In this document: positions 16,105-24,970 of the stretch, one piece after another
Position numbering within the stretch: the first letter of the stretch is position 1
How the letters are laid out: each line of letters starts with the position of its first letter
DNA from: G963674665 sp964609625
GTDB lineage: Bacteria > Desulfobacterota > Desulfovibrionia > Desulfovibrionales > Desulfovibrionaceae
Assembly (NCBI GenBank): GCA_964609625.1
Contig: CAZSRS010000016.1
Span: 25,074-89,073 of the forward strand
Direction of reading: 5' to 3'
Length of the DNA stretch: 64,000 nt
Position numbers and translations under genes: made by a program
Notes under the pieces: model-generated
The model's database searches: none
Told to the model about the DNA's origin: nothing
The model's input: only the letters and a program-made list of their open reading frames with translations

Positions 16105-19100
16105 CTATTGCAGGATGTGGTGCAGGGACATGGCCTCGGCACTTTCCTTGAAGTGGATGTCGCCGTTGGCCAGGTTTTTACGGGTCAGGTTCATGATCTG
16201 CCTGACAGCGGCCATGCTCTGGTCGAACTGGGGCAGCCCCTTGGCCGTGAGCTTGATGGGGACCAACGAGCCCGAGAGGAAGGCTCCGGAGTCCGCGTCC
16301 AGTGTGGCCTTGAGCACCACGCTCTGGCCGCAGAGTCCTGTCGTGCCGAAGAGTTCGTAGGTCAGGAAGTTGCCGAGGCTGTAAGCGATGAGTCGCCCCT
16401 TGTAGATTTCCATGGCCCGCAACACGTGGGGACCATGCCCTAGGACCAGGTCGGCGCCTGCGTCGATGACGCTACGCGAGAAACGTACCACATTGCCACG
16501 GTTTTCGCCGAAAGCGAATTCGGTATTGTCCGCCACATTGGAGGCTGACGAACCCTCGGCGCCCCCATGAAACGAGACGATGACCAGGTCGTTGTCATTC
16601 TTGAGCGCTTGGACGATACGCATGGCGCCGGCGATGTCCTGGATGGGGTGGGCATATTCCCGGCCATGCTGGGAAAAACCGACAACGGCGATGCGCTTGC
16701 CTTTGAGATGCAACCGGCCCACGGCAGCACCGCCCACGGGTTGGATGCCGTTGGTCCGCAGGGTGTCGATGGTGCTCATTTGTCCCTGGGGGCCGAAGTC
16801 GTTGGCGTGGTTGTTGGCGATGGACAAGGAGTTGAATCCGGCGCGCACCAAATGTTTGACATAGCGCGTGGGGGTGCGAAACTCGTAGCAGTTGCCGCCC
16901 GCTTTGCCACACTTCGCGGGGGCGCCTCCGTCGCTCAGGGGGCCTTCAAGATTGCCGAAGATCACGTCGCCCCCACGGAAGAACCGATGGACATCGGCGA
17001 AGATGTGCTCTCCATCGTTGGGGGGCAGATGATTACGCGGATAGTCCGAGCCCATCATGATGTCGCCCACCGCCACCACCTCGATGCGCCTGGATTCTGG
17101 AGTCAGTGGGTGGACCGTGGTCCGCAGCCCGGATGGGTCCCGACGCTGGCGGTAGCGTCCGGCAATGCGGGATTCGCTGTTTTTCACAACAGGGGCGGTG
17201 GCTGATTGCTCGCCCTGTGCCAAGGGTGTGTACCTGACGTCGGCCATGGCGGCCTGTCGCATTCGTGGTGCGGTGCTGGAAACGGTCCGGGCAGGCTCGG
17301 GTTCGGGCTTGTCTGGGGTGGAAACGGCTTGCGCAATGTGGGTCGGCTCTTGGAATTCCTCGGTTTGTTGCGCCAGCATACTGGCGGGGGCGCTTGTGCG
17401 ATCCAGCTTGGCGGTAGGCCTGGGTACAGGTGGAATTCGCAGCAGACCGGCGTGCATGGGGCCCTTGTGCAGGATCTTCGCTACAGCGGCACCTTCTGCC
17501 GGGCGGGTGTCCTTTTCCGCCGCGATGGTTCTGGGTACATGCGGCGGCACTCCCTGGAAAAGTGCCGCGATTTGGTTCATGCCCAGTTGGTGACCGGCGA
17601 TGCGTGGAATGAGATTGTTGTTCACTGAAGCCAGGCCGGTCTCGACGGTTCGCGGCTCCACTGTGAAGAGATAGCGGAAACCGGCGGCGTTCAGGGCCGC
17701 GATGTAGTCGTGGTTCCAGTGGCCGAAGGGAAAAGCGAAGAATTCGCTGTCCATGCCCACCAATTCCCTGAAGCGTACCTTGCTGGTCTGGATGTCCTTG
17801 CGGATGAAGTCCAGGTAGTGGCCGCCATTGTTGGAGCGCTTGGCTATGAGGCGTTTGGAGTGGGTGTGCGAGTGGTTGGCGAAGCTGACCAGTGGGGACT
17901 TCTTCAGTTTCTCGATGTCCTCCCTGCTCAGGCACATGCCCACGGGGTGTCCAGCGTATTGGGTGGAGATGAACAGGGTGAAGGGGAGGTTGTGCTCCTT
18001 CATGATCTCGAAGGCCAGCATGGTGGATTTCCAGCCGTCGTCGAAAGTGAAGAGCACGTTACGCCCCTGAAACGGGATGTTCTCGCGGATGTGTTTGCCG
18101 AAATCCTCCAGCGAGAGAAAGTTGTAGCCGTTTTCGAGCAGCAGCTCGACCTGTTTGCGGAAAAAGGTCGAGGATACGCTCAAGCTGGAGCCCATGTCCA
18201 CCCCGTGGTAGCAGAGCACCAGGCAGCGGCCCAGGGGTTCTGCTGTCGGCGTTTGTGCATCGTGTGCCCCCGAGGGGAGCGAATCGCCCCGGCGCAAGGG
18301 CGTCGTGGCGTGGACGGTGATCTCCACCCTGTTGTTCTCGAGTCTGCCCTGTTGCGTGTCGTTGGACGTCAGGGGGCGTGACTGCCCCAAACCAAGGGCT
18401 TGGAGACGCTGCGGTGGAATGCCTTGCCCGCGCATGAGCAGATTGCGCACGGTTTCGGCCCTGCGCAGGGAGGTACGCAGGTTGGCGCTGCTGGAGCCCT
18501 TCAAGTCGGTATGGCCTTCGATGCGGGCCATGGCGCCGGGGTTGTCGTGCAACAGGACAGCCACCGTTTCCATGATCCGCAGGTTCTCGGTATCCAGCTT
18601 TTCACCCTTGTTGGAAAAGCGTATCACGAAGTGCAGGAGGTGTTCGCCGATCTCCGCTCCAACGGGGAGTGCGGCGTTGTCTTCCAATTCCAGGGGCGGA
18701 CCCTTTTCCAGATCCGAGATGTCCAAGGCCATGGGTTGGGGCGTGGAGGGCGTTGGAGTGATGGGGGCAGTGGTGGATGTCACCGGTGCAGGCGTCGCCG
18801 CCATGGTGATTCTGTTGGGAGTGGGCGTCTGGACGAGTCGTAGTACCAACTTCCTTTCGGAGATGTCCCTGGAACTCAGACCATGAATGGAGCAGCGCTT
18901 CGAAGCGATGTTGTGGCGTAGGAGCAACAGCTTCATGACGTGTTCGGAGAGGCGTAGTGCTCGTTGTACTCCTTCTTCTGGCTGTATCAGGTGGTATTCA
19001 GTGGTGGTGATGTCGAGGTGTGAGTCAGGAGTGTTATGCAGTGCCAGGGCAACACGTTTGAGCACCTTTTCAAGTCGTATGGTCTGCGGATCAAGATGAT

Positions 19101-19269
19101 CGAGTGAAAGAGAAGCAAGAAGTGTATCCTGTTGTGCTGCCTCTTTTGTTTTCGTAATGGTAGTGGCCGTATGCCACTGAGCTTGTGTACGCTGAAATGG
19201 GTTTTGTTTTTGGCTGCAACCAGGCACGAACAGCAATATCAGGAACAGCGGCAGGAAGCGCTTGAACAT
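16105..19269 (-). CDS. Giant lipoprotein fusing OmpA, NodB-type polysaccharide deacetylase and CapA domains
   Basis: A 1054-residue protein. The N-terminus has a signal peptide with lipobox FVPGC (Cys18), predicting an acylated, probably outer-membrane lipoprotein. Residues about 50-150 look like a degenerate OmpA-type fold; a Thr/Pro linker follows. About 205-325 is a peptidoglycan-binding OmpA domain (EGHTDLKG, NLRTSLRRAETVRNLL, ENNRVEI). About 345-560 is a NodB polysaccharide deacetylase with metal motifs FTFDDGW and NHSHTH and the FAFPFGHWNHDY region, so it looks active. A low-complexity linker (about 575-725) leads to a CapA/PgsA-like domain (727-1054) with VGDIMMGS, FGNLEGPLSD, NNHANDFG, SFHGGAE and GHGPHVLRA. 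The start is ATG 19269 or GTG 19278; both are weakly supported. It stands alone in its own transcription unit. The role is inferred to be wall or capsule polymer modification at the cell surface. Confidence 0.92.
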   Translation of the reverse strand: MFKRFLPLFLILLFVPGCSQKQNPFQRTQAQWHTATTITKTKEAAQQDTLLASLSLDHLDPQTIRLEKVLKRVALALHNTPDSHLDITTTEYHLIQPEEGVQRALRLSEHVMKLLLLRHNIASKRCSIHGLSSRDISERKLVLRLVQTPTPNRITMAATPAPVTSTTAPITPTPSTPQPMALDISDLEKGPPLELEDNAALPVGAEIGEHLLHFVIRFSNKGEKLDTENLRIMETVAVLLHDNPGAMARIEGHTDLKGSSSANLRTSLRRAETVRNLLMRGQGIPPQRLQALGLGQSRPLTSNDTQQGRLENNRVEITVHATTPLRRGDSLPSGAHDAQTPTAEPLGRCLVLCYHGVDMGSSLSVSSTFFRKQVELLLENGYNFLSLEDFGKHIRENIPFQGRNVLFTFDDGWKSTMLAFEIMKEHNLPFTLFISTQYAGHPVGMCLSREDIEKLKKSPLVSFANHSHTHSKRLIAKRSNNGGHYLDFIRKDIQTSKVRFRELVGMDSEFFAFPFGHWNHDYIAALNAAGFRYLFTVEPRTVETGLASVNNNLIPRIAGHQLGMNQIAALFQGVPPHVPRTIAAEKDTRPAEGAAVAKILHKGPMHAGLLRIPPVPRPTAKLDRTSAPASMLAQQTEEFQEPTHIAQAVSTPDKPEPEPARTVSSTAPRMRQAAMADVRYTPLAQGEQSATAPVVKNSESRIAGRYRQRRDPSGLRTTVHPLTPESRRIEVVAVGDIMMGSDYPRNHLPPNDGEHIFADVHRFFRGGDVIFGNLEGPLSDGGAPAKCGKAGGNCYEFRTPTRYVKHLVRAGFNSLSIANNHANDFGPQGQMSTIDTLRTNGIQPVGGAAVGRLHLKGKRIAVVGFSQHGREYAHPIQDIAGAMRIVQALKNDNDLVIVSFHGGAEGSSASNVADNTEFAFGENRGNVVRFSRSVIDAGADLVLGHGPHVLRAMEIYKGRLIAYSLGNFLTYELFGTTGLCGQSVVLKATLDADSGAFLSGSLVPIKLTAKGLPQFDQSMAAVRQIMNLTRKNLANGDIHFKESAEAMSLHHILQ

Positions 19270-19544
19270 CACGGACACCCCACGATGATGTATAGTCTAC
19301 ATGCCTTGCAACAAGACGTAGCTGCATTGTTCATACAACGTTGCGCAAGAATGCGGCAGGCCCAGGCAAGACTGGACAGGGGCAAAAGCGGCGTCCGTAG
19401 ATTCCCCACCGCCGCACAGAGCCCATGGTGAAAGCAGATTTGTGGATAGTACACCAACATGGCTGGATTGCAACGTGTAAATGCCCACTATGTACTATAG
19501 AAAAAATGTAATCAATATCTAGAGAAGTTGTCGCAGGAGGGGTG
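19270..19544. other. Intergenic region upstream of the giant lipoprotein gene
   Basis: 275 bases without a credible gene. On the minus strand an AT-rich stretch near 19490-19520 contains TTGATT and CATAGT with 17 bases between, a weak promoter candidate. It lies about 225 bases before the coding start, leaving a long 5' leader in which I see no riboswitch motif. Confidence 0.4.
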
Positions 19545-20303
19545 TTACAATCCAACGGCCTTGCGTAGCGCAATGATTTCCTGAGTTGTAAGTTCCCGGC
19601 AGCGTCCCCTTGGCAAATCACCGAGTTGCACGGGGCCTTGGGCAATCCGGCGCAGGAAGCGCACGCCCAGACCGAGGTCCCGGCACATGCGTCGAATCTG
19701 CCGGTTCACACCTTGGATCAGGGTCATTTCCAGCACAGGACCCTGTTTCGTGGGCTCCAGAACGCGCACGTCCACGGGGGCAAGCCGCTCCCCTTCACGC
19801 AGGCGCATGCCACGGCGCATCACGTCCAGGATTTCCCGAGACGGGAAGGAATTGACGCCCACATGGTAGAGCTTGGGCAAATGGTGGCTCGGGTGGGTCA
19901 GGCGGTGGGTGAGTTCGCCATCGTTGGTTAGCAGCAGGAGACCTTCGGACATGAAATCCAGACGCCCCACGGGGACGAGGCGCAGTTCCTGGGCTGAGCG
20001 GGGCATCAGGTCGAGCACCGTGGGTCTGCCCTGGGGATCGTGCAGGGTGGTCATGATCTTGGGCGGTTTGTGCAGCATGAAGTAAGCATGGTCCTGTCCG
20101 GCGGGTGGAAGCAACAACCGCCCCTGGACCTCGATGCGGTCCGTAACCGGGTCCACACGCAGTCCCGGGGAGACCACACGCTCGCCGTTGACCCGCACCT
20201 CGCCGCGCAGGATGAGTTCATCGGCCTTGCGCCTGGAGCAGATGCCGGCCTGGGCGATGACCTTGTTCAGTCGGATGTGTTGATCGTGATTGTCTGTGTT
20301 CAT
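19545..20303 (-). CDS. rluB: 23S rRNA pseudouridine synthase, RluB/RsuA family
   Basis: Isomerises a uridine to pseudouridine in 23S rRNA (position 2605 for E. coli RluB). The 252 residues contain an N-terminal S4 RNA-binding domain (HIRLNKVIAQAGICSRRKAD) and the catalytic domain with VGRLDFMSEGLLLLTNDG, which carries the catalytic aspartate, and the C-terminal TLIQGVNRQIRRMCRDLG. The ATG at 20303 fits the conserved N-terminus; the frame is open upstream to 20411 but that part is not S4-like. RluB versus another RsuA-family member cannot be settled by eye. Confidence 0.92.
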   Translation of the reverse strand: MNTDNHDQHIRLNKVIAQAGICSRRKADELILRGEVRVNGERVVSPGLRVDPVTDRIEVQGRLLLPPAGQDHAYFMLHKPPKIMTTLHDPQGRPTVLDLMPRSAQELRLVPVGRLDFMSEGLLLLTNDGELTHRLTHPSHHLPKLYHVGVNSFPSREILDVMRRGMRLREGERLAPVDVRVLEPTKQGPVLEMTLIQGVNRQIRRMCRDLGLGVRFLRRIAQGPVQLGDLPRGRCRELTTQEIIALRKAVGL

Positions 20304-20400
20304 GGCTCGTGGCGCGGACAATGCCAGAGCCTGCCCCCTTGAGCAAGACGTAGCGATCGTGGCTGGTGCTGACAATTCCCTTTGCACGGGATACTGAATT

Positions 20401-20452
20401 TTAGTTGACAATCAAAATATCCATCCGTAAAATATTTTGATATTCAAACTAA
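20401..20452 (+). promoter_or_regulatory. Promoter overlapped by palindromic operator, probable MarR site
   Basis: A near-perfect promoter, TTGACA (20405-20410), 17 bases, TAAAAT (20428-20433), is covered by an inverted repeat. Its arms are ATCAAAATAT (20411-20420) and ATATTTTGAT (20432-20441), with outer matching hexamers TTAGTT (20401-20406) and AACTAA (20447-20452). A bound dimer would block RNA polymerase. The downstream operon encodes a MarR-family repressor, so autoregulation is the simple reading. The sequence features are seen; the protein-site pairing is inferred. Confidence 0.8.
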
Positions 20453-20465
20453 AGAGGTGACTCCC

Positions 20466-21188
20466 GTGCTCGATTCGGTATTCCTGGTTGCAATGCAAAG
20501 TAGTCTATTGCTCGGCCTGATCCATGGTGTGAATCCCTGCGGCCATTCCTGGCTGGTCATTTCACCTTTCGTGGTGGGCAGAAGCAGTGGGAGCAAGGTG
20601 TTCTTCCTGACTGCTGCCTTTCTCCTAGGCACGGCCCTGGCCTGCCTGCTTATCGGCCTGACCCTCGGAGGACTTTCCTCGTTCTTCACGCCGACCATGT
20701 CCGTCTGGGTGGAGGTACTGAGCAACGGGGTGATCATCCTGCTGGGACTCATCCTCATCCTGCGTCCAGAGTGGCTGCACCATCACGATCATGACGAGCA
20801 TGATCACGATCACGACCACGATCACACCCATTGCCTTGTCGGAAGCGAGCAGGGGAGAGGATTGAAGCTGAACGTGAACAGTGCCACCGGGGCGGGGCTG
20901 TTCCTCCTGGGGTTCGTGAACATGATCGTTCCCTGCCCCACGGTGGCGATCATGTACGGCTATGCACTCAAGTCCGGCAGCGCGTTGAAGAGCACCCTGA
21001 TCTTCGGCGCCTATGCCCTGACCACGGCCATTGCCGTGGGTGTGGTCATTTTCGCGCTGCACAGGGCGGTTTCCATTATTCGAGCCTTGGAGCATCCTGG
21101 CTTGGAGGCTTGGCTCATGCGCGCCATCGGCGTATTGACCGTGTTGTTCGGCGTGTATTCACTGTGGACCGAGATGGGGGCGTCATGA
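20466..21188 (+). CDS. Membrane transporter with His-rich loop, NicO/UreH/SafE-like
   Basis: An inner-membrane protein of 240 residues with about six hydrophobic segments. The first contains LLLGLIHGVNPCGHSW and the fourth LLGFVNMIVPCPTVAIMYG; both have the Pro-Cys kinks seen in the DsbD/UreH/NicO/TauE-SafE-like superfamily. Between segments three and four lies a loop of alternating His and Asp, about 15 residues long, typical of divalent-metal transporters such as RcnA or HupE-like proteins. Nickel, cobalt or zinc movement is therefore likely; direction is not clear. The GTG at 20466 has AGAGG about eight bases upstream. It overlaps the MarR gene by four bases. Confidence 0.85.
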   Translation: MLDSVFLVAMQSSLLLGLIHGVNPCGHSWLVISPFVVGRSSGSKVFFLTAAFLLGTALACLLIGLTLGGLSSFFTPTMSVWVEVLSNGVIILLGLILILRPEWLHHHDHDEHDHDHDHDHTHCLVGSEQGRGLKLNVNSATGAGLFLLGFVNMIVPCPTVAIMYGYALKSGSALKSTLIFGAYALTTAIAVGVVIFALHRAVSIIRALEHPGLEAWLMRAIGVLTVLFGVYSLWTEMGAS

Positions 21189-21613
21189 ACGAAGATATTG
21201 AGTCAACGGACAGTCTGAGCCGTCTGCTGGTGGAATTCTTCGAGAAGTTTTCCTCTTGGGAGCACGCGGTGGTGCGGGACAGCGGGTTGTCCTTGTCCCA
21301 GACGCATACCCTGGAGATTTTGGGTACACACGGCCCCATGCGCATGAAGGAACTTGCGGAGCGCATGGGCCTGACCACCGGCACCCTGACCGTGACCGTG
21401 GACAAGCTGGAACAGCTGGGTCTAGTGCGCCGCCGCCCCAATGAACAGGACAGGCGTTCGATACTGGTGGAACTCACCGCGGAGGGGGGGCGGCATTTTG
21501 AGGTCCACGACCAACTGCACGCCAGCCTGACCCGTGACATGCTCAGCGAACTGGACAGTGCCGAGCGCAAGACCCTGCGAACCTGCCTGGAGAAGATGCT
21601 ACGTTCCTTCTGA
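21185..21613 (+). CDS. MarR-family transcriptional regulator
   Basis: A 142-residue winged-helix repressor. Helix-turn-helix and wing are seen in MKELAERMGLTTGTLTVTVD and LEQLGLVRRRPNEQDRRS, the MarR signature with the D-x-R-S/R wing. It starts inside the stop of the transporter gene (ATGA overlap), so the two proteins are made together. The palindromic promoter at 20401-20452 is its likely target. The inducer is unknown; a metal ion would suit the His-rich partner. Confidence 0.92.
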   Translation: MNEDIESTDSLSRLLVEFFEKFSSWEHAVVRDSGLSLSQTHTLEILGTHGPMRMKELAERMGLTTGTLTVTVDKLEQLGLVRRRPNEQDRRSILVELTAEGGRHFEVHDQLHASLTRDMLSELDSAERKTLRTCLEKMLRSF

Positions 21614-21635
21614 CGTGTTGCCCCTTAACAGGGTA

Positions 21636-22274
21636 TCAGGGCCGGATGATCTTGGTGGCCAGTTGCAGGCTGGTGACCACGTCCAACATGTTGGTGGTTT
21701 GCCCCACCTGTTTTTCCTCCAGCAGCTCGAAGAATTCGAGGCAAGTGCCACAAACCAGGATACTGACTCCGGAGGCTTCCAGGGTGCGCAGTGTCTCCAG
21801 CACCGGACTGCCCGTGGTGGCCAGGGTGACACCCTCGTTGACCATGATGATCCGCCAGAGGTCCTTGCCCAGTTCGGGCAGGGTGGAGACGAAGTTGACC
21901 ATGAGCTTGGCGCCCAGGGTCTCGTCACCGCGCCCCAAGGTCCTGGAACTGATGAACACGCAGATTTGCTCCATGTGCCTGTCAGGTGGAGGGGACTGCT
22001 CCTGGTTCATGATCTCGCAGGAGGCGGCTTCCGATGATGCGGCCGGAGATGCGTGCCCCTTGCTCAGGGTCAGTCGCCAGAGCCCGCTGTCGAGCTTTTC
22101 AGCCTCGCTCCGGTATCCTTTGATGGAGGCGAAACGGGAGATATTTTCCCGTGCGGCGTCGTTGTCCACCAGGACGGAAAACGAGTCTGGAGCTTTTTCC
22201 TCGATGCAGCGTTTGCATTCCAGAACAGGCTGTGGGCAGGGCAGGCCCTTGCAGTCGAGCAGTATCTCGGCCAT
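21636..22274 (-). CDS. yedF: Selenium-metabolism protein YedF (TusA domain plus DsrE-like domain)
   Basis: A 212-residue two-domain protein. Residues 1-75 are a TusA/SirA domain with the active-site motif CKGLPCPQPVLECK. After a Ser/Ala/Glu linker, residues about 100-212 form a DsrE/F-like domain with FISSRTLGRGDETLGAKLM and a late CGTCLEFF. This architecture is the YedF family that co-occurs with selenophosphate synthase genes. No selD or other sel gene is in the window. AAGGAGAAA lies before the ATG. It converges on the MarR gene 22 bases away. Confidence 0.92.
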   Translation of the reverse strand: MAEILLDCKGLPCPQPVLECKRCIEEKAPDSFSVLVDNDAARENISRFASIKGYRSEAEKLDSGLWRLTLSKGHASPAASSEAASCEIMNQEQSPPPDRHMEQICVFISSRTLGRGDETLGAKLMVNFVSTLPELGKDLWRIIMVNEGVTLATTGSPVLETLRTLEASGVSILVCGTCLEFFELLEEKQVGQTTNMLDVVTSLQLATKIIRP

Positions 22275-22306
22275 TGTGTCTTTCTCCTTGGTGATTGCTT
22301 AAAAAA

Positions 22307-22318
22307 GAATCATGATTC
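22307..22318 (-). promoter_or_regulatory. Perfect 12-bp palindrome upstream of yedF
   Basis: GAATCATGATTC lies 33 bases upstream of the yedF ATG in the 209-bp gap shared with msbA, and is followed by a T run on the minus strand. It could be an operator half-covering the yedF leader. The stem is too short for a convincing terminator. Function is a guess. Confidence 0.3.
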
Positions 22319-22483
22319 CAGTCAGTGGCCCAGGTCAAATGGAAATACGTGATCCATTTTGGAAAGATACATAGACATTGTCGATACATTGCCCCTTGGG
22401 AAAGGCTCGCGTATAGGGAGGGGGTTCCGGCAATGGACCGGTTATCCGTGGGCAATCCGCTGACAATCGTTAAGTGACTGCAG

Positions 22484-24280
22484 ATGAAACTTCTTCTTGA
22501 ACCCGGCGCCGTCAGGAGTTGGCCGCTCCTGAAACGGTGCATGGGGTGCTTTCGCCCCTATTGGAAGCGAGTGGCCGTGGGCGGGCTGTCCATGCTGGTG
22601 GTGGCGGTCAGCACCGCGGGCTTGGCGTATCTGGTGCAGCCGGCCCTGGACGACATCTTCATTCGCAAGGACGCCGACGCTCTGCTGTTGATCCCCTTTG
22701 CCTACATCGCGCTCATCGTGATCAAAGGGTTCTTTCAGTACCTGCAGAACTACCTGCTCAAATCCAGCGGCCTGCAGGTGCTGGAAGACCTGCGCAACCA
22801 GCTTTACGACAGGATCATCTACCTGCCCTTGAAGTTTTTCGAGGAGAACCAGGTGGGCATGCTCATGAGCCGGGTGATCAACGATGTGCTGCTGATCCGC
22901 ATGAGCCTGCCGGCCATGATCATGGTGGCACGGGAACTGCTGACCATGGCTGGGCTGATCTGCGTGGTCTTCTACCGCGACTGGCGCCTGGCCATCTGGG
23001 CCATGCTGGTACTTCCCGCAGCCATCTTCCCGTTCTTCTACTTCGCGCGCAAGCTCAGGAAATACGGCCGTCGCAACCAAAGCAAGCTGGCGGACATCGC
23101 CACGGTACTCCAGGAGATTTTCAGTGGCGTGCGCGTGGTCAAGGCCTTTGCCACCGAGAAGCCAGAAGCCCGGCGCTTTGCCGGCGAAAACAAGCGGTTG
23201 GTGAAGATCGCCCTCAAGGAAGTCGTGTACAGCGAGCTTTCCTCGCGGGTCATGGAATTGGTCGGCGCCGTGGGCGTGGGCTTGGTCATTTGGTACGGCG
23301 GGTACAAGGTCATCAGCGGCGAATCCACCCCCGGCACCTTCTTCTCGTTCATCGCGGCCCTGATCATGCTTTACGAGCCCATCAAGAAGCTGGCCAACGC
23401 CAACTCCGACATCCAACAGGCCCTGGCCGGCGCCGAGCGCGTCTTCGAGGTCCTGGATTCACCGGTCCTGACGGTGGAGCAGGGCGGCAGCGTGGAGTTC
23501 AAGGAAAACTTCAAGGAACTGGTCTTCGATACCGTGACCTTTGCCTACGAGGGCTGCCCCAACCCCGCGGTGGTTGCGATAACCCTCGTGGTCCGCGCAG
23601 GGGAGCGTGTGGCCGTGGTGGGCCCCAGCGGATCGGGCAAGACCACGCTGGTCAATCTCATCCCCCGTTTTTACGAGCCTCAGCAGGGCGCGATCCGGCT
23701 CAACGAACGTCCCGTGCAGGAATACACCTTGGCCAGCCTGCGGCGGAACATCGGCCTGGTCTCGCAGGACTCCTTCCTCTTCAACCTCAGCGTGCGGGAC
23801 AACGTGGCCTACGGCCTGCCCGAGGTGGACGATACGGCAGTGGTCCAGGCCTGCAAGACGGCATATGCCCACGAATTTGTGGAACAACTGCCCCAGGGTT
23901 ATGACACGCTGCTCGGGGAGCGCGGCGTGAAACTCTCCGGGGGGCAAAAGCAACGCCTGACCATCGCACGCGCCCTGCTCAAAAACCCGCCCATCCTGGT
24001 GCTGGACGAGGCCACCAGCGCCCTGGACACCGAGTCCGAACGCATCGTGCAACTGGCCCTGGACAACCTCATGCAGGGGCGCACCAGCATCGTCATCGCC
24101 CATCGGTTGTCAACAATTCTTGGCGCGGACCGGATCGTGGTCATGGAAAAGGGGCGGATTCTGGACCAGGGCCCTCACGCCCGTCTGCTGGAGAGCTGTC
24201 CACTGTATGCACGGCTCTACGCCATGCAGTTCGAGCCCGAAACCATGCTGGGGAATTCTCCGGCCGTCGGCAGAGGGTAG
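22484..24280 (+). CDS. msbA: Lipid A/LPS flippase, MsbA-type ABC exporter
   Basis: Half-transporter ABC exporter that flips core-lipid A across the inner membrane. The 598 residues hold six membrane helices in about 1-320 and an ATPase domain in about 345-580, with Walker A GPSGSGKTTL, Q-loop VSQDSFLFN, signature LSGGQKQR, Walker B ILVLDEATSALD and H-loop IAHRLST. It is followed after five bases by a DUF374 acyltransferase and then an LpxL-type acyltransferase, so this is a lipid A/LPS operon and MsbA is the best name within the broad family. Confidence 0.92.
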   Translation: MKLLLEPGAVRSWPLLKRCMGCFRPYWKRVAVGGLSMLVVAVSTAGLAYLVQPALDDIFIRKDADALLLIPFAYIALIVIKGFFQYLQNYLLKSSGLQVLEDLRNQLYDRIIYLPLKFFEENQVGMLMSRVINDVLLIRMSLPAMIMVARELLTMAGLICVVFYRDWRLAIWAMLVLPAAIFPFFYFARKLRKYGRRNQSKLADIATVLQEIFSGVRVVKAFATEKPEARRFAGENKRLVKIALKEVVYSELSSRVMELVGAVGVGLVIWYGGYKVISGESTPGTFFSFIAALIMLYEPIKKLANANSDIQQALAGAERVFEVLDSPVLTVEQGGSVEFKENFKELVFDTVTFAYEGCPNPAVVAITLVVRAGERVAVVGPSGSGKTTLVNLIPRFYEPQQGAIRLNERPVQEYTLASLRRNIGLVSQDSFLFNLSVRDNVAYGLPEVDDTAVVQACKTAYAHEFVEQLPQGYDTLLGERGVKLSGGQKQRLTIARALLKNPPILVLDEATSALDTESERIVQLALDNLMQGRTSIVIAHRLSTILGADRIVVMEKGRILDQGPHARLLESCPLYARLYAMQFEPETMLGNSPAVGRG

Positions 24281-24285
24281 GGGTC

Positions 24286-24918
24286 ATGCGCATCGAGGTG
24301 AATCACTACGCGCCGGCCATGGTGGGCCTGTACAGGCTGTGGGAGGCCAGCATGCGGCATGAAGTGGAGAACTGGCAGGCCGTGGAGCGGGCTAAGGCCC
24401 AGGGCCGGCAGGTTGTCTTCGCCCATTTTCACGACGAGACCTTCTGCCTGCCCTATCTGCGCCGCTTGGGACCCTTCCGTTTCGTGGCCATTGTCAGCCA
24501 GAGCAGCGACGGCGAGATCATGGCCCGGCTGCTGCAGGGCCTCGGCCTGGTCACTGCCAGGGGCTCCAAGTCACGCGGCGGGGTCAAGGCCCTGATCCTG
24601 GCGCGCAAGATGATGCTCAAGGAAAACATGATAGGTGTGGTAACGGTGGACGGCCCCAGGGGGCCGCGGCACGAGGTCAAGGAGGGCGCGGTCTACCTGG
24701 CCTACAAGACCGACGCACTGCTCACGCCCATCAGGATATTTCTCTCCAGGAAGAAGATCTTTCACAAGGCCTGGGACAAATTTCAGCTGCCCTATCCCCT
24801 GAGCCATTGCCGCATCGTGCTCGGCGAACCATACGCGGTGGGGCGGGGAGAACTTGACGCCGAGCGTCTGCTGCATGAGCAGAAGCGCCTGGAAGGCAAG
24901 ATGCTGGAGCTGGCCTGA
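24286..24918 (+). CDS. DUF374 (LPLAT-like) acyltransferase family protein
   Basis: A 210-residue protein of the lysophospholipid-acyltransferase-like fold. FAHFHDETFCLPYLRR carries an H-x4-E/D-like motif, and VTVDGPRGPRHEVKEGAVYLA is the characteristic DUF374 stretch. It sits between msbA and an lpxL-type gene, five bases after msbA. A role in acylating a lipid A precursor or related lipid is likely but the acyl donor and site are unknown. Confidence 0.87.
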   Translation: MRIEVNHYAPAMVGLYRLWEASMRHEVENWQAVERAKAQGRQVVFAHFHDETFCLPYLRRLGPFRFVAIVSQSSDGEIMARLLQGLGLVTARGSKSRGGVKALILARKMMLKENMIGVVTVDGPRGPRHEVKEGAVYLAYKTDALLTPIRIFLSRKKIFHKAWDKFQLPYPLSHCRIVLGEPYAVGRGELDAERLLHEQKRLEGKMLELA

Positions 24919-24970
24919 CGGCCGGAGCCTGCTCTCTGACGCCGTGTCCCTGAATCCGGATAACGCGACC

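Noticed and set aside
20762..20830. CAC/GAT-rich repeat that might suggest a tandem repeat or CRISPR-like element
   Set aside because: It encodes the in-frame His/Asp loop of the transporter.
22519..23904. 461-codon frame overlapping msbA in another phase
   Set aside because: Arg/Gly/Pro-rich out-of-frame translation of a certain gene.
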